Positions 18,256-31,802 of a DNA stretch of 64,000 bases are shown here, one piece after another. Both the position numbers and the translations under genes were made by a program. The notes beneath the pieces were generated by a model. The model was not told the origin of the DNA. It was given only the letters and a program-made list of their open reading frames with translations, and did no database searches. The stretch is from Pseudomonas grimontii (GTDB taxonomy: Bacteria; Pseudomonadota; Gammaproteobacteria; Pseudomonadales; Pseudomonadaceae), in assembly GCF_007858185.1 (NCBI RefSeq), contig NZ_VFES01000003.1, positions 310,001 to 374,000 on the forward strand, given 5' to 3'. The first letter of the stretch is position 1. Every line of letters starts with the position of its first letter.

Positions 18256-18285
18256 GAAAAAGGGTAGCCGAGGCTACCCTTTTTA
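18256..18285 (-). terminator. Rho-independent terminator of the atp operon
   Basis: GGGTAGCC-GA-GGCTACCC, flanked by A and T runs on both sides, forms a long perfect hairpin (stem at least 12 bp counting A-T pairs) followed by a T-run on the minus strand. It sits 34 bp after the atpC stop and before glmU. Confidence 0.92.
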
Positions 18286-18318
18286 ATCAATCGCGCATAA
18301 GCATCACGGCGTGGCCGC

Positions 18319-18735
18319 TTACTTCTTGCGGATCTGCTGGAGCGTGCGCAGCTGGGCTGCAGCCTCGGCCAGACGTACAGCAGCAGCGCTGTAGTCGAAG
18401 TCCGCACCCTTTTCGTTCAGGGCCTTCTCGGCAGCCTTGACGGCTTCCTGAGCGGAGGCTTCATCCAGATCGCCAGCACGTTGCACGGTGTCGGCAAGTA
18501 CCTTGACCATGTTCGGCTGAACCTCAAGGAAACCACCGGAGATGTAAAACACCTCCTTTTCCCCGCCTTGCTTGGTCAGAGTGATCGGACCTGGCTTCAA
18601 GCTGGTGATCAATGGCGCGTGGCCCATGGCAATACCCAGGTCACCGAGTTCGCCGTGTGCAATCACCATTTCTACCAGACCGGAGAAGATTTCCCCTTCC
18701 GCGCTGACGATATCGCAATGGACTGTCATAGCCAT
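18319..18735 (-). CDS. atpC: ATP synthase F1 epsilon subunit
   Basis: A 138-residue central-stalk subunit. The N-terminal beta-sandwich begins [17 protein letters not shown] and continues with [20 protein letters not shown], the conserved epsilon pattern. The C-terminal helical hairpin (about 90-138) is Ala/Glu-rich and acts as the inhibitory arm in bacterial enzymes. It is the last gene of the atp operon, followed by a strong terminator. The start could also be the Met at residue 3. Confidence 0.98.
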   Translation of the reverse strand: MAMTVHCDIVSAEGEIFSGLVEMVIAHGELGDLGIAMGHAPLITSLKPGPITLTKQGGEKEVFYISGGFLEVQPNMVKVLADTVQRAGDLDEASAQEAVKAAEKALNEKGADFDYSAAAVRLAEAAAQLRTLQQIRKK

Positions 18736-18779
18736 CTGATTGCCTCAACCTGATGAGCGCCCGTTTCCGGGCGCTTGGA

Positions 18780-20183
<1,404 letters not shown>

Positions 20184-21044
20184 TTAAACCGCGGCAGCGC
20201 CGCCGACGATTTCCGAGATCTCTTGGGTGATCGCAGCCTGACGCGCCTTGTTGTAGATCAGCTGCAAATCGCTGATCAGATCACCGGCGTTATCGGTAGC
20301 GTTTTTCATCGCGATCATCCGCGCCGCTTGTTCAGCTGCGTTGTTCTCGACCACCGCCTGGTACACCTGCGACTCCACGTAGCGCACCATCAAGCCGTCA
20401 AGCAGCTCTTTGGCGTCTGGTTCGTAGAGGTAGTCCCAGTGGTGCTTGAGTTCCTGATCCGGAGTCGCCACCAGTGGAATCAATTGCTCCACGGTTGGCT
20501 GCTGGGTCATGGTGTTGATGAACTTGTTGGATACCACGGAAAGGCGGTCAATCCGGCCTTCCAGGTACGCATCCAGCATCACCTTCACACTGCCGATCAA
20601 ATCATTGATCGACGGTTCTTCACCCAGGTGGCTGATAGCTGCAACGACGTTACCGCCGAAGTTGCGGAAAAAGGCCGCACCCTTGCTACCAACAACACAC
20701 AGATCGATCTCGACGCCGTTTTCGCGGTTTACCGCCATGTCCTTGACCAGGGCCTTGAACAGGTTGGTATTCAAACCACCGCACAAACCACGGTCACTGC
20801 TCACTACCACATAACCCACACGCTTGACGGCGCGTTCGATCATGAATGGGTGGCGGTATTCCGGGTTGGCGTTGGCCAGATGCCCAATTACCTGGCGGAT
20901 ACGCTCCGCATAAGGACGGCTAGCAGCCATGCGCATTTGTGCCTTGCGCATTTTGCTGACCGCCACTTTTTCCATGGCGCTGGTAATTTTTTGCGTGCTT
21001 TTGATGCTCGCAATCTTACTGCGAATCTCTTTTGCGCCTGCCAT
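20184..21044 (-). CDS. atpG: ATP synthase F1 gamma subunit
   Basis: The rotor shaft, 286 residues, starting [20 protein letters not shown], which forms the N-terminal coiled-coil helix, and ending in the matching C-terminal helix ([20 protein letters not shown]). The middle has [18 protein letters not shown], conserved in gamma subunits. It couples proton-driven c-ring rotation to the catalytic sites. It lies between atpA and atpD in the normal operon order. Confidence 0.99.
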   Translation of the reverse strand: MAGAKEIRSKIASIKSTQKITSAMEKVAVSKMRKAQMRMAASRPYAERIRQVIGHLANANPEYRHPFMIERAVKRVGYVVVSSDRGLCGGLNTNLFKALVKDMAVNRENGVEIDLCVVGSKGAAFFRNFGGNVVAAISHLGEEPSINDLIGSVKVMLDAYLEGRIDRLSVVSNKFINTMTQQPTVEQLIPLVATPDQELKHHWDYLYEPDAKELLDGLMVRYVESQVYQAVVENNAAEQAARMIAMKNATDNAGDLISDLQLIYNKARQAAITQEISEIVGGAAAV

Positions 21045-21094
21045 GTAACACCTATCAGGTTAGCAAGCGGGAGCCTTGCGGCTCCCGCTGCGGC

Positions 21095-22639
21095 TTACCA
21101 GGTTTGGGTGGCCTTGAACTTCTCGATACCGGCTTTCATGCCAGCGTCGATATCGTCATTGAAGTCACCCTTCACGTTGATCTTCGCCATCAATTCGGCG
21201 TGATCGCGGTTGAAGTAAGCAATCAGCGCTTGTTCAAAGCTGCCGACCTTGGCGATTTCAACGTCGGTCAGGAACCCACGCTCAGCGGCATACAGCGACA
21301 ACGCCATGTCAGCGATCGACATTGGGGCGTATTGCTTCTGCTTCATCAGCTCGGTAACGCGCTGACCATGCTCAAGTTGCTTACGGGTCGCTTCGTCCAG
21401 GTCAGAAGCGAACTGGGCGAATGCCGCCAGTTCACGGTACTGAGCCAGAGCGGTACGGATACCACCGGAGAGCTTCTTGATGATCTTGGTCTGAGCGGCA
21501 CCACCCACACGGGATACCGAAACACCGGCGTTCACTGCAGGACGGATGCCCGAGTTGAACATGGCCGATTCCAGGAAGATCTGACCGTCGGTGATGGAAA
21601 TCACGTTGGTCGGAACGAACGCGGAAACGTCGCCAGCCTGGGTTTCGATGATCGGCAGTGCGGTCAGGGAACCGGTTTTGCCGGTCACTGCGCCGTTGGT
21701 GAACTTCTCTACGTACTCTTCCGAAACGCGGGATGCGCGCTCCAGCAAACGGGAGTGGAGATAGAACACGTCGCCTGGGTAAGCTTCACGGCCTGGTGGA
21801 CGGCGCAGCAGCAGGGAAATCTGGCGGTAAGCCACTGCTTGCTTGGACAGATCGTCATAAACGATCAGCGCGTCTTCACCGCGGTCGCGGAAGAATTCAC
21901 CCATGGTGCAACCGGAGTACGGTGCCAGGAATTGCAGCGCAGGAGATTCCGAAGCACTGGCAGCCACGATGATCGTGTTGGCCAGGGCGCCGTTTTCTTC
22001 CAGCTTGCGAACCACGTTGGCGATGGTCGATTGCTTCTGACCGATCGCTACGTAGACGCAGAAAATGCCGCTGTTCTTCTGGTTGATGATCGCGTCGATC
22101 GCCAGAGCGGTTTTACCGATCTGACGGTCACCGATGATCAGCTCACGCTGACCACGGCCGACTGGGATCATGGCATCGACAGCCTTGTAGCCAGTCTGTA
22201 CAGGCTGGTCTACCGACTTACGCCAGATCACGCCTGGAGCAACTTTCTCGACCGCATCGGTCTCGGTGTTGCCCAGTGGACCTTTACCGTCAACAGGGTT
22301 ACCCAGTGCGTCGACTACGCGACCCAGCAGTTCCTTACCAACCGGAACTTCCAGGATACGGCCTGTGCACTTGGCGCTCATGCCTTCAGCCAGACTGGTG
22401 TATGCGCCCAATACAACGGCACCTACGGAGTCTTGCTCCAGGTTGAGGGCCATACCGTAGACGCCGCCCGGAAACTCGATCATCTCGCCGTACATAACGT
22501 CGGCCAGACCGTGAATCCGCACGATGCCGTCAGATACGCTGACGACAGTGCCTTCGTTACGGGCTTGGGAGGTCACATCGAGCTTGTCGATGCGGCCCTT
22601 GATAATTTCACTTATTTCGGAAGGATTGAGTTGCTGCAT
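21095..22639 (-). CDS. atpA: ATP synthase F1 alpha subunit
   Basis: The regulatory nucleotide-binding subunit, 514 residues. It begins [17 protein letters not shown] and has the P-loop GDRQIGKT at about 170-177 and the alpha/beta signature [17 protein letters not shown] near 365-381. It is located 21 bp after atpH. A very long plus-strand open frame runs opposite it and is a codon-bias shadow. Confidence 0.99.
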   Translation of the reverse strand: MQQLNPSEISEIIKGRIDKLDVTSQARNEGTVVSVSDGIVRIHGLADVMYGEMIEFPGGVYGMALNLEQDSVGAVVLGAYTSLAEGMSAKCTGRILEVPVGKELLGRVVDALGNPVDGKGPLGNTETDAVEKVAPGVIWRKSVDQPVQTGYKAVDAMIPVGRGQRELIIGDRQIGKTALAIDAIINQKNSGIFCVYVAIGQKQSTIANVVRKLEENGALANTIIVAASASESPALQFLAPYSGCTMGEFFRDRGEDALIVYDDLSKQAVAYRQISLLLRRPPGREAYPGDVFYLHSRLLERASRVSEEYVEKFTNGAVTGKTGSLTALPIIETQAGDVSAFVPTNVISITDGQIFLESAMFNSGIRPAVNAGVSVSRVGGAAQTKIIKKLSGGIRTALAQYRELAAFAQFASDLDEATRKQLEHGQRVTELMKQKQYAPMSIADMALSLYAAERGFLTDVEIAKVGSFEQALIAYFNRDHAELMAKINVKGDFNDDIDAGMKAGIEKFKATQTW

Positions 22640-22660
22640 TGCTCTGCTGCCCCTTCAAAC

Positions 22661-23197
22661 TCAAGATTTCAATGCTTCGGCAAGATTCGCGAGTTTGCCG
22701 CGAATCGAGCCATCGATAACCAGGTCGCCGGCGCGAATGACAACACCCCCAATAAGGGATGGGTCTTCCGCAACTTGCAGGCGCACTTCCCGGTCGAGTC
22801 GTGCACTGAGAACCTTGGCGAGTTTGTCTTGCTGTTCTTGGTTCAATGCAAAAGCACTGGTCACTTCAACGTCTACCGATTTCTCCTGCTCGGCCTTGTA
22901 CAGGTCGAACAGAGCGGCAATCTCCGGCAAAAGCAGGAGACGGTCGTTTTCGGCGATGACATTGATGAAGTTCTGCACTTTCACATCAAACTTGTCGCCG
23001 CACACTTCAATAAAAGTGGCGGCCTTGTCTGCGCTCGTCAGTCGCGGGGCCTTGAGCACGCGCTGCATGGTGTCGTCTTGCGACACTGCTGCAGCCAGGC
23101 CGAGCATGGCTGACCAAGAGGCCAGCTGCTGGTGGGCCTGGGCGTGCTCGAAGGCTGCCTTAGCGTAAGGTCGGGCCAACGTGGTCAATTCTGCCAT
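22661..23197 (-). CDS. atpH: ATP synthase delta subunit (OSCP)
   Basis: A 178-residue peripheral-stalk subunit linking F1 alpha to the b subunits. It has the all-helical N-terminal domain ([14 protein letters not shown]) and the C-terminal strand [20 protein letters not shown] typical of the family. It lies 12 bp after atpF and 21 bp before atpA. Confidence 0.98.
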   Translation of the reverse strand: MAELTTLARPYAKAAFEHAQAHQQLASWSAMLGLAAAVSQDDTMQRVLKAPRLTSADKAATFIEVCGDKFDVKVQNFINVIAENDRLLLLPEIAALFDLYKAEQEKSVDVEVTSAFALNQEQQDKLAKVLSARLDREVRLQVAEDPSLIGGVVIRAGDLVIDGSIRGKLANLAEALKS

Positions 23198-23209
23198 GAT
23201 CGCCCTCGC

Positions 23210-23680
23210 TTAAATTTCAGCAGCCAGTTTGTTAACCAGCTCCGCGTGCGCGTTTTGATCGATTGTGGCACCCAGGATCTTCTCAGCACCGCCGACGGCC
23301 AGAGCACCCAGTTGGGCACGCAGCGCATCTTTGACACCGTTCAGTTCCTGCTCGATCTCGGCTTGAGCCTGAACCTTCACACGGTCAGCGTCGATACGGG
23401 CTTTTTCAACAGCCTCTTCAACAATCTGGTTACCGCGTTTCTTGGCTTGCTCAATGATTTCGGCTGCTTGAGCTTTCGCTTCGCGCAGTTGCTGACCCGC
23501 TTTATCTTGGGCCAACTCCAGGTCGCGAGCTGCTCGTGCGGCAGCGTCCAGTCCATCCGCGATCTTCTTTTGACGTTCGTGCAAAGCCGCGATGACCGGA
23601 GGCCATACGAACTTCATGCAGAAAACGACAAAAATCAAGAACGCTAAGGACTGACCAATAATGGTTGCATTAATGTTCAC
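23210..23680 (-). CDS. atpF: ATP synthase F0 b subunit
   Basis: A 156-residue stator subunit with one N-terminal membrane helix ([20 protein letters not shown]) and a long Ala/Glu/Lys-rich helix forming the dimeric stalk. I place the start at GTG 23680 ([10 protein letters not shown]), where Pseudomonas AtpF begins, rather than at the longer frame's upstream ATG. It is located between atpE and atpH. Confidence 0.97.
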   Translation of the reverse strand: MNINATIIGQSLAFLIFVVFCMKFVWPPVIAALHERQKKIADGLDAAARAARDLELAQDKAGQQLREAKAQAAEIIEQAKKRGNQIVEEAVEKARIDADRVKVQAQAEIEQELNGVKDALRAQLGALAVGGAEKILGATIDQNAHAELVNKLAAEI

Positions 23681-23735
23681 GCCAATACCTCGCTCATTCG
23701 TTGCACAACACACCAATCACTCGAAAAACGAGTGA

Positions 23736-24008
<273 letters not shown>

Positions 24009-24126
24009 TTACGTCGTATGGTTTAGGTTTTTTAGATTTTAAAGCGGTAAAACAAATCGTTTCATAGCCCTGGTGGGCCACCTTCCCGTTTCACCGGGAA
24101 GGACATCAGACTAGTCGAGACTGGTC

Positions 24127-25423
<1,297 letters not shown>

Positions 25424-25497
25424 TCTTGCTCCTCAATAGTCGGCTGCCGGAAATCAATAACTTGGCATAATTTGTGCCGACAAAATGCGCGCAGAGT

Positions 25498-25519
25498 ATA
25501 GGGGCGGTTCTGCCCCTAT
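25498..25519 (-). terminator. Palindrome after parB, probable terminator
   Basis: ATAGGGGC-GGTTCT-GCCCCTAT is a perfect 8-bp stem with a six-base loop, about 50 bp downstream of the parB stop on the minus strand and upstream of atpI. The trailing T-run is short, so it could instead be an operator. Confidence 0.5.
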
Positions 25520-25568
25520 TCAACTGCCGGGTAGTGATTTCCGATCACGCGCTACATAAGCAAATGTT

Positions 25569-26441
25569 TCAGCGGATGTGGGCAAGGACACCCTGAAGCT
25601 CATCAAGGGAGTTATATCCGATAACCAATTGTCCTTTGCCTTTCTTGCCGTGGCGAATTTGTACCGCAGAGCCCAGGCGCTCGGCCAGGCGCTGCTCGAG
25701 ACGCGCAATATCCGGATCAGGTTTGGCCGTTTCGACCGGTGCAGGTTTGCCGCTTAGCCACTGACGAACCAAGGCCTCGGTCTGACGAACGGTGAGCCCT
25801 CGTGCGACAACGTGTCGCGCCCCTTCAACCTGTTGATTTTCCGGCAACCCGAGCAAAGCACGAGCGTGCCCCATCTCCAGGTCGCCATGGGACAACATGG
25901 TCTTGATGACTTCCGGCAGCGCGATCAGGCGCAGCAAGTTGGACACGGTGACACGGGATTTACCCACGGCCTCGGCGACTTGTTGCTGGGTCAGTTGGAA
26001 CTCCTGCTGCAAACGCTGCAAGGCGATCGCTTCTTCGATCGGATTGAGGTCTTCACGCTGGATGTTCTCGATCAGCGCCATGGCGATGGCGGTTTCATCC
26101 GGTACATCGCGCACCATCGCCGGGATGGTGTCCTTGCTGGCCTGCTGGCTGGCACGCCAGCGGCGTTCACCGGCGATGATTTCAAAGCGGCCGCCGCCGA
26201 TCGGGCGAACCACAATCGGCTGCATCACGCCCTGGGCCTTGATCGAATTGGCCAGTTCTTCCAGCGCCTGGGGGTCCATGTCCCGGCGTGGCTGGTATTT
26301 GCCCCGCTGGATCAGGTCCAGGGGCAGGTGCTGCAGCTCGCGTTCCTCGGCCTGCACCGCTTGTTCTTCAAGCGATGTGACGGTTGGACCACTCAACAGT
26401 GCATCCAGTCCACGTCCGAGACCTCGTTTCTTGACGGCCAT
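25569..26441 (-). CDS. parB: Chromosome partitioning protein ParB
   Basis: A 290-residue ParB clamp. The N-terminal CTP-binding part has the GERRWRAS motif (about residues 90-100). A helix-turn-helix reads TQQQVAEAVGKSRVTVSNL. The C-terminal dimerisation domain ends at HIR. It binds the parS sites seen near recF and gyrB and loads ParA/SMC functions there. Encoded 9 bp after parA, so they are co-translated. Confidence 0.98.
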   Translation of the reverse strand: MAVKKRGLGRGLDALLSGPTVTSLEEQAVQAEERELQHLPLDLIQRGKYQPRRDMDPQALEELANSIKAQGVMQPIVVRPIGGGRFEIIAGERRWRASQQASKDTIPAMVRDVPDETAIAMALIENIQREDLNPIEEAIALQRLQQEFQLTQQQVAEAVGKSRVTVSNLLRLIALPEVIKTMLSHGDLEMGHARALLGLPENQQVEGARHVVARGLTVRQTEALVRQWLSGKPAPVETAKPDPDIARLEQRLAERLGSAVQIRHGKKGKGQLVIGYNSLDELQGVLAHIR

Positions 26442-26450
26442 GGGGATTCC

Positions 26451-27248
26451 TTAAGTTGGCTGGGCTGCAGCGGTGCGTGAGTTGCGGCGTTGACGGCGAA
26501 CCATCTCGCCGGCCAGAGCCAAGTAGGCAATGGCGCCACGCGAAGTTTTATCGTACGCCAGCGCAGGCATTCCATAGCTTGGCGCTTCGGCCAGGCGGAT
26601 GTTGCGTGGAATCACGGTGTCGTACAACTGGTCACCGAAGTGTTCCTTGAGCTGCGCCGATACATCGTTCATCAGGCTCAGGCGCGGATCGAACATGGTC
26701 CGCAGCAGGCCTTCGATCTGCAGGTTCGGATTGAGCAGTTCGGCGATACGCTTGATGTTATCCACAAGGTCGCTCAAGCCTTCCAACGCGTAGTACTCGC
26801 ACTGCATGGGGATAATCACCCCATCGGCGGCCACCAATGCGTTAAGCGTGAGCATCGACAGCGACGGTGGGCAGTCGATCAAAATGTAGTCGTAGTTCTC
26901 GCGGATCGGTGCCAAAGCGCTGCGCAGACGGCTTTCCTTCATCTGCATTTCCAGCAACACCACTTCCGCCGCGGTCAAATCGCGGTTGGCCGGCAGCAGT
27001 TGATAACCGCCATGCTCGGAGTAGTGCATGGCCTGGGCCAGGTCGCACTCGCCAATCAGCAAGTCGTAGACCGAGTTTTCCAAGCCGTGTTTATCCACAC
27101 CGCTACCCATGGTGGCGTTGCCCTGTGGATCGAGATCGATCAGCAGCACCCGGCGCTTGGTGGCGACCAGGGATGCTGCGAGGTTGATGCAGGTGGTGGT
27201 TTTGCCCACGCCACCTTTCTGGTTCGCTATCGCGAATACCTTAGCCAT
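26451..27248 (-). CDS. parA: Chromosome partitioning ATPase ParA (Soj)
   Basis: A 265-residue deviant Walker ATPase. The start is MAKVFAIANQKGGVGKTTT, with the signature Lys of KGGVGKTT at the P-loop, six codons inside the longest frame. Other motifs are LIDLDPQGN and DYILIDCPPSLSML. It drives origin segregation with ParB. It lies between rsmG and parB in the conserved Pseudomonas order. Confidence 0.98.
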   Translation of the reverse strand: MAKVFAIANQKGGVGKTTTCINLAASLVATKRRVLLIDLDPQGNATMGSGVDKHGLENSVYDLLIGECDLAQAMHYSEHGGYQLLPANRDLTAAEVVLLEMQMKESRLRSALAPIRENYDYILIDCPPSLSMLTLNALVAADGVIIPMQCEYYALEGLSDLVDNIKRIAELLNPNLQIEGLLRTMFDPRLSLMNDVSAQLKEHFGDQLYDTVIPRNIRLAEAPSYGMPALAYDKTSRGAIAYLALAGEMVRRQRRNSRTAAAQPT

Positions 27249-27266
27249 TCTTGCTTGTGTTCCCAA

Positions 27267-27911
27267 TCATGCCGTGCGGCGCAGTATCAGCAGATGGCGT
27301 TGGCCTTGGCAACCGGGTACGGCCAAGGCGTGTTCGCTATCGAGGTGGAAGTCTGCCGGCAATGCTAACAGCTCATCGCTTGGATGGACGCCCTTCATTG
27401 CCAGCCAGCGGGTGTCGCGATCGCCCAGGTGACGGGTCCAGTTGCTGAAGTTCTCCATGCTGCTGAACGCCCGGGAAACAATTCCGTTGAAGGGCTGTTC
27501 AGGCGTAAAGGCTTCGACGCGACTGTGGATAACTTGCAGGTTATCCAGCTTGAGCTCGAGTTTGACCTGGGTGAGGAAACGAGTTTTCTTGCCGTTGCTG
27601 TCCAGGCAGGTCACTTGCGACTCCGGAAACAGGATAGCCAGTGGAATGCCAGGCATACCGCCACCACTGCCCACATCGAGCCAGCGGCCGTTTTCGATAA
27701 ATGGCATCACGCTCAGACTGTCGAGCAAGTGACGGGAAACCATTTCGTCAGGATCACGCACGGCCGTCAGGTTGTAAGCCTTGTTCCATTTGATTAACAG
27801 GGCCAGGTAACCCAACAGCAACTCGTGCTGGGCTGCGGTCAAGTCCACACCCAATTGGCGCGCACCTGTGGATAACTCTTCGGCGTGTTGCGAGGTGACC
27901 AACGAACTCAA
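27267..27911 (-). CDS. rsmG: 16S rRNA m7G527 methyltransferase
   Basis: A 214-residue GidB-family methyltransferase that modifies G527 of 16S rRNA; loss of this enzyme gives low-level streptomycin resistance in other bacteria. The SAM-binding motif is [20 protein letters not shown]. It overlaps the mnmG stop by 4 bp and precedes parA by 18 bp. Confidence 0.98.
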   Translation of the reverse strand: MSSLVTSQHAEELSTGARQLGVDLTAAQHELLLGYLALLIKWNKAYNLTAVRDPDEMVSRHLLDSLSVMPFIENGRWLDVGSGGGMPGIPLAILFPESQVTCLDSNGKKTRFLTQVKLELKLDNLQVIHSRVEAFTPEQPFNGIVSRAFSSMENFSNWTRHLGDRDTRWLAMKGVHPSDELLALPADFHLDSEHALAVPGCQGQRHLLILRRTA

Positions 27912-29803
27912 GCGCTTTGCTCCAACTGACGGCCCGCGCCGCGTTTTTTCAAGTGAATCATCAACAGCGAAATGGCTGCCGGGGTGACGCCGGGGATACG
28001 TGAGGCCTGGCCGAGTGTTTCGGGGCGAGTTATCCCCAGCTTGCTTTGGATTTCTTTCGACAACCCGGAAATGCCGGTGTAGTCGATATCCACAGGCAGC
28101 TTGGTGTCTTCACTGGCGCGCAGGCGAGCGATCTCGTCCTGCTGGCGGTCAATGTAACCAGCGTACTTGGTCTTGATTTCGACCTGCTCGGCAACCTGTG
28201 GATCATCTGCGCCGCCGCCGGTCACTTCGACCAGACCAGCGTAGTCGATTTCCGGACGGGACAGCAGGTTCAGCAAGTTGTACTCATGAGTCAGCGGCGT
28301 GCCGAATTTTTCGGCAATCGCGTCGCCCTGCTCGGTCCCCGGGCGAACCCAGGTACTTTTCAGGCGTTGCTCTTCGAGCTCGATGCTTTCGCGTTTTTTG
28401 CAGAAGGCGGCCCAACGGGCATCGTCGACCAGGCCCAGTTCACGACCTTTTTCGGTCAGGCGCAGGTCGGCGTTGTCTTCGCGCAGGATCAGGCGATATT
28501 CCGCTCGGGAAGTGAACATCCGATACGGTTCCTGGGTTCCCAGGGTAATCAGGTCATCGACCAACACGCCGATATACGCTTCATCGCGACGCGGGCACCA
28601 GCTGTCTTTGCCCTGTGCACGCAATGCGGCGTTGGTCCCGGCCAGCAAACCTTGGGCGCCGGCTTCTTCGTAACCGGTGGTGCCGTTGATTTGACCAGCG
28701 AAGAACAGACCGCCGATCACTTTGGTTTCCAGGCTGTACTTCAGATCACGCGGATCGAAGTAGTCGTATTCGATGGCGTAGCCAGGACGCACGATGTGTG
28801 CGTTTTCCATGCCGCGAATCGATTGCACGATCTGGATCTGCACGTCGAACGGCAGGGAGGTGGAAATCCCATTCGGGTAAAGCTCGTGGGTGGTCAGGCC
28901 TTCGGGCTCGATGAAGACCTGGTGGCTTTCCTTGTCGGCAAAGCGGTGGATCTTGTCTTCGATCGACGGGCAGTAACGCGGGCCAATCCCTTCGATCACC
29001 CCGGAGTACATCGGCGAACGGTCGAGGTTCGCGGCAATGATTTCGTGAGTGCGGGCGTTGGTGTGTGTAATCCAGCAGCTCACCTGTTTGGGGTGTTGCT
29101 CCTTGGAACCCATGAACGACATCACCGGAATCGGCGTATCGCCGGCTTGTTCGGTCATCACTGAAAAATCCACAGAACGCCCGTCGATGCGCGGCGGGGT
29201 CCCGGTTTTCAGGCGACCGACGCGCAGCGGCAATTCACGCAGGCGTTTTGCCAAGGCAATCGACGGCGGATCACCGGCACGACCACCCGAATAGTTCTGC
29301 ATACCGATGTGGATAAGTCCGCCGAGGAAAGTACCGGTGGTCAACACTACGGATTCTGCGAAGAAACGCAGGCCCATTTGCGTAACAACACCGCGAACGA
29401 CGTCCTGTTCGACGATCAAGTCATCGGCAGCTTGTTGAAATATCCACAGGTTGGGTTGGTTTTCCAGGGTTTCGCGGACCGCAGCTTTGTACAGGATGCG
29501 GTCTGCCTGGGCCCGAGTGGCGCGCACGGCCGGGCCTTTGCGGCTGTTGAGCACGCGAAATTGAATACCACCCTTGTCGGTAGCCATGGCCATCACGCCA
29601 CCCAGGGCATCGATTTCCTTGACCAGATGGCTTTTGCCGATCCCACCAATGGCGGGGTTGCAACTCATGGCACCGAGGGTTTCCACGTTATGCGTCAACA
29701 ACAGGGTTTTTACGCCCATGCGTGCTGACGCCAGTGCTGCCTCGGTACCGGCATGACCGCCGCCGATGACGATCACTTCAAAACGGGAAGGGAAATCCAC
29801 CAC
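27908..29803 (-). CDS. mnmG: tRNA uridine 5-carboxymethylaminomethyl modification enzyme MnmG (GidA)
   Basis: A 631-residue FAD enzyme acting with MnmE on wobble U34 of certain tRNAs. The FAD-binding motif is [13 protein letters not shown] at the N-terminus, followed by [14 protein letters not shown], and [15 protein letters not shown] is a family signature. The C-terminal helical domain (about 550-631) binds MnmE/tRNA. It heads an operon with rsmG-parA-parB. The DnaA-box-rich gap upstream separates it from mnmE. Confidence 0.99.
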   Translation of the reverse strand: MVDFPSRFEVIVIGGGHAGTEAALASARMGVKTLLLTHNVETLGAMSCNPAIGGIGKSHLVKEIDALGGVMAMATDKGGIQFRVLNSRKGPAVRATRAQADRILYKAAVRETLENQPNLWIFQQAADDLIVEQDVVRGVVTQMGLRFFAESVVLTTGTFLGGLIHIGMQNYSGGRAGDPPSIALAKRLRELPLRVGRLKTGTPPRIDGRSVDFSVMTEQAGDTPIPVMSFMGSKEQHPKQVSCWITHTNARTHEIIAANLDRSPMYSGVIEGIGPRYCPSIEDKIHRFADKESHQVFIEPEGLTTHELYPNGISTSLPFDVQIQIVQSIRGMENAHIVRPGYAIEYDYFDPRDLKYSLETKVIGGLFFAGQINGTTGYEEAGAQGLLAGTNAALRAQGKDSWCPRRDEAYIGVLVDDLITLGTQEPYRMFTSRAEYRLILREDNADLRLTEKGRELGLVDDARWAAFCKKRESIELEEQRLKSTWVRPGTEQGDAIAEKFGTPLTHEYNLLNLLSRPEIDYAGLVEVTGGGADDPQVAEQVEIKTKYAGYIDRQQDEIARLRASEDTKLPVDIDYTGISGLSKEIQSKLGITRPETLGQASRIPGVTPAAISLLMIHLKKRGAGRQLEQSA

Positions 29804-30352
29804 GCACCTCGTGCCTGCTTATGTAGGTAATTAGGAATTGATTGGTTGAGCTGGTTTTAGAGCTTTGGCGGCAAGTATAGGGACTTCGCCCTTCCTAAAG
29901 AACCCTTTGCACAAAATTTAACCAGCTGTGGATGAATCACAGACAATAGAAATTAAAAGAGAGAAAGTTATTAAATCTTTGTTTTTATGTTTATTTCTAC
30001 TGAGCATGATTTCTGTGGATAGATCTCTACAGGCCTTTATTTACAATGTGTACAGCGATTCAAAAGTCTGTGGTCATGTAGCCATGAGGCCCTTGGATAA
30101 GTGCTTTAAGCCTGTGGATTAAACAGGTGGTTATCCACAGATGGGTTTTTGCTCAGGTTCCAAGCCCTGTTATCAACTGGGCACAGGGGCGGTTATTCAC
30201 AGGGCTTAATCCACAGAAAAGGGGCCGCCGGGGCAAATAGCGCCCACGGGAAAGCCGCCACTGTCTCGGTGGTTATTCAGAAAAGGGAATGTGGTGCCCT
30301 GAAACGAGCAGGGCAGACAGGTACGAATGGCCTGTCTGTAAATATCAGAGGT
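29804..30352. other. Non-coding DnaA-box cluster between mnmG and mnmE (candidate second origin region)
   Basis: No gene is visible in 549 bp. It holds perfect DnaA boxes TTATCCACA (30131-30139) and TTATTCACA (30193-30201), and one-mismatch boxes at 29927-29935, 30014-30022, 30113-30121 and 30207-30215. A strongly AT-rich stretch (about 29,936-30,012) lies between the first two boxes, as expected for an unwinding element. Two origin-like segments have been reported from Pseudomonas chromosomes, one near gidA and one near dnaA; this matches the first. Activity is inferred. Confidence 0.75.
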
Positions 30353-31723
30353 CTATTTACCGATACAGAAGCTGGAGAATATCCGCCCCAGCAGATCATC
30401 CGAGCTGAATGCACCGGTGATTTCTCCCAACAGCTGCTGCGCCTGACGCAAGTCCTCAGCCAACAGCTCACCAGCCCCCGCCAAGGTCAATTGAGCCCGA
30501 CCGTGCTCCAACGCCGCACTGGCGTGACGCAGCGCCTCCAGGTGCCTGCGACGTGCACTGAAGCTGCTTTCCGACGTCTGCTCGTAACCCATGCAGGCCT
30601 TGAGGTGGTCGCGCAGCAACTCCAGCCCATCACCAGCCGATTTCGCACTCAGGCTGATGGTGACATGGCCATCCTCGCTGGTTTCCATGGCAATGGGTTC
30701 ACCGGTCAGGTCAGCCTTATTCCGGATCAAGGTGACTTTCGAGGGGTCTGGCCGCTGTTCAAGGAATTCCGGCCACAGTGCAAATGGATCTACGGCTTCC
30801 GGCGCCGTGGCATCTACCACCAGCAACACGCGGTCCGCCTCACTGATAGCCTTGAGCGCCCGCTCGACGCCGATCTTTTCCACCTGGTCGTCGGTGTTGC
30901 GTAAACCCGCGGTGTCGACCACGTGCAACGGCATGCCATCAATGTGGATATGTTCGCGCAAAATATCCCGGGTAGTACCGGCAATCTCGGTGACGATGGC
31001 CGCTTCTCGACCCGCCAGGGCGTTGAGCAGGCTGGATTTGCCGGCATTGGGCCGCCCAGCGATCACCACCGTCATGCCGTCGCGCAGCAACGCGCCCTGC
31101 CCCGCTTCACGCAGGACTGTGGATAATTCATCGCGGACTTTATCCAGCATCGCCAATACATGGCCATCGGCAAGGAAGTCGATTTCCTCTTCAGGAAAAT
31201 CAATCGCTGCCTCGACATAGATGCGCAGGCTGATCAACTGTTCGGTCAAGTTATGCACACGCAGGGAAAAAGCGCCTTGCAAAGAGCGCAATGCATTACG
31301 CGCAGCTTGTGCCGAACTCGCCTCGATCAAGTCGGCAATCGCTTCAGCCTGTGCCAGGTCGAGCTTGTCGTTAAGGAATGCCCGCTCACTGAATTCTCCA
31401 GGACGGGCCAGGCGGCAACCCAGTTGCAGGCAGCGCTGCAGCAACATATCCAGAACGATTGGGCCACCATGACCCTGCAATTCCAGCACGTCTTCACCCG
31501 TGAAGGAGTTTGGTCCAGGGAAATACAGGGCGAGGCCTTCGTCCAATACTTCTTCATCAGAGCCCAGGAATGGGCCGTAGTGGGCATAGCGCGGCTTCAA
31601 CTCCCGCCCGCTGATGGCCTTCGCGGCAATGCCGGCGAGCGGCCCGGAAATACGAACGATACCGACACCGCCGCGACCCTGAGCGGTGGCGACAGCAGCG
31701 ATGGTTTCACGAGGAGCGCTCAT
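30353..31723 (-). CDS. mnmE: tRNA modification GTPase MnmE (TrmE)
   Basis: A 456-residue GTPase, partner of MnmG. The N-terminal tetrahydrofolate-binding domain starts [20 protein letters not shown]. The inserted Ras-like G domain has [14 protein letters not shown] (P-loop), [10 protein letters not shown] and RNKAD. The C-terminus ends in CIGK, with the conserved Cys of the CIGK motif. It is transcribed away from rpmH, after yidC. Confidence 0.99.
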   Translation of the reverse strand: MSAPRETIAAVATAQGRGGVGIVRISGPLAGIAAKAISGRELKPRYAHYGPFLGSDEEVLDEGLALYFPGPNSFTGEDVLELQGHGGPIVLDMLLQRCLQLGCRLARPGEFSERAFLNDKLDLAQAEAIADLIEASSAQAARNALRSLQGAFSLRVHNLTEQLISLRIYVEAAIDFPEEEIDFLADGHVLAMLDKVRDELSTVLREAGQGALLRDGMTVVIAGRPNAGKSSLLNALAGREAAIVTEIAGTTRDILREHIHIDGMPLHVVDTAGLRNTDDQVEKIGVERALKAISEADRVLLVVDATAPEAVDPFALWPEFLEQRPDPSKVTLIRNKADLTGEPIAMETSEDGHVTISLSAKSAGDGLELLRDHLKACMGYEQTSESSFSARRRHLEALRHASAALEHGRAQLTLAGAGELLAEDLRQAQQLLGEITGAFSSDDLLGRIFSSFCIGK

Positions 31724-31756
31724 CAGCAGGTTCCAGAATAAAAGTGACGGAAAGCA

Positions 31757-31782
31757 AAACGCCCCACTAGGGGGCGTCTTGA
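31757..31782 (-). terminator. Hairpin between yidC and mnmE
   Basis: ACGCCCC-ACTAG-GGGGCGT is a perfect 7-bp stem at 31759-31777. On the minus strand the stem is followed by TTTTGC. It lies 20-40 bp after the yidC stop and likely terminates yidC transcripts at least in part. Confidence 0.65.
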
Positions 31783-31802
31783 GTGGTTATCCACAGAGTA
31801 AA

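Noticed and set aside
21032-23113. 693-codon open frame on the plus strand opposite atpA
   Set aside because: Antisense mirror of a strongly codon-biased, high-GC3 gene; atpA is certain and the frame shows no known domain or ribosome-binding site.
30131-30215. CRISPR-like repetition of CCACAG
   Set aside because: Short DnaA boxes in irregular spacing, not identical repeats with regular spacers.
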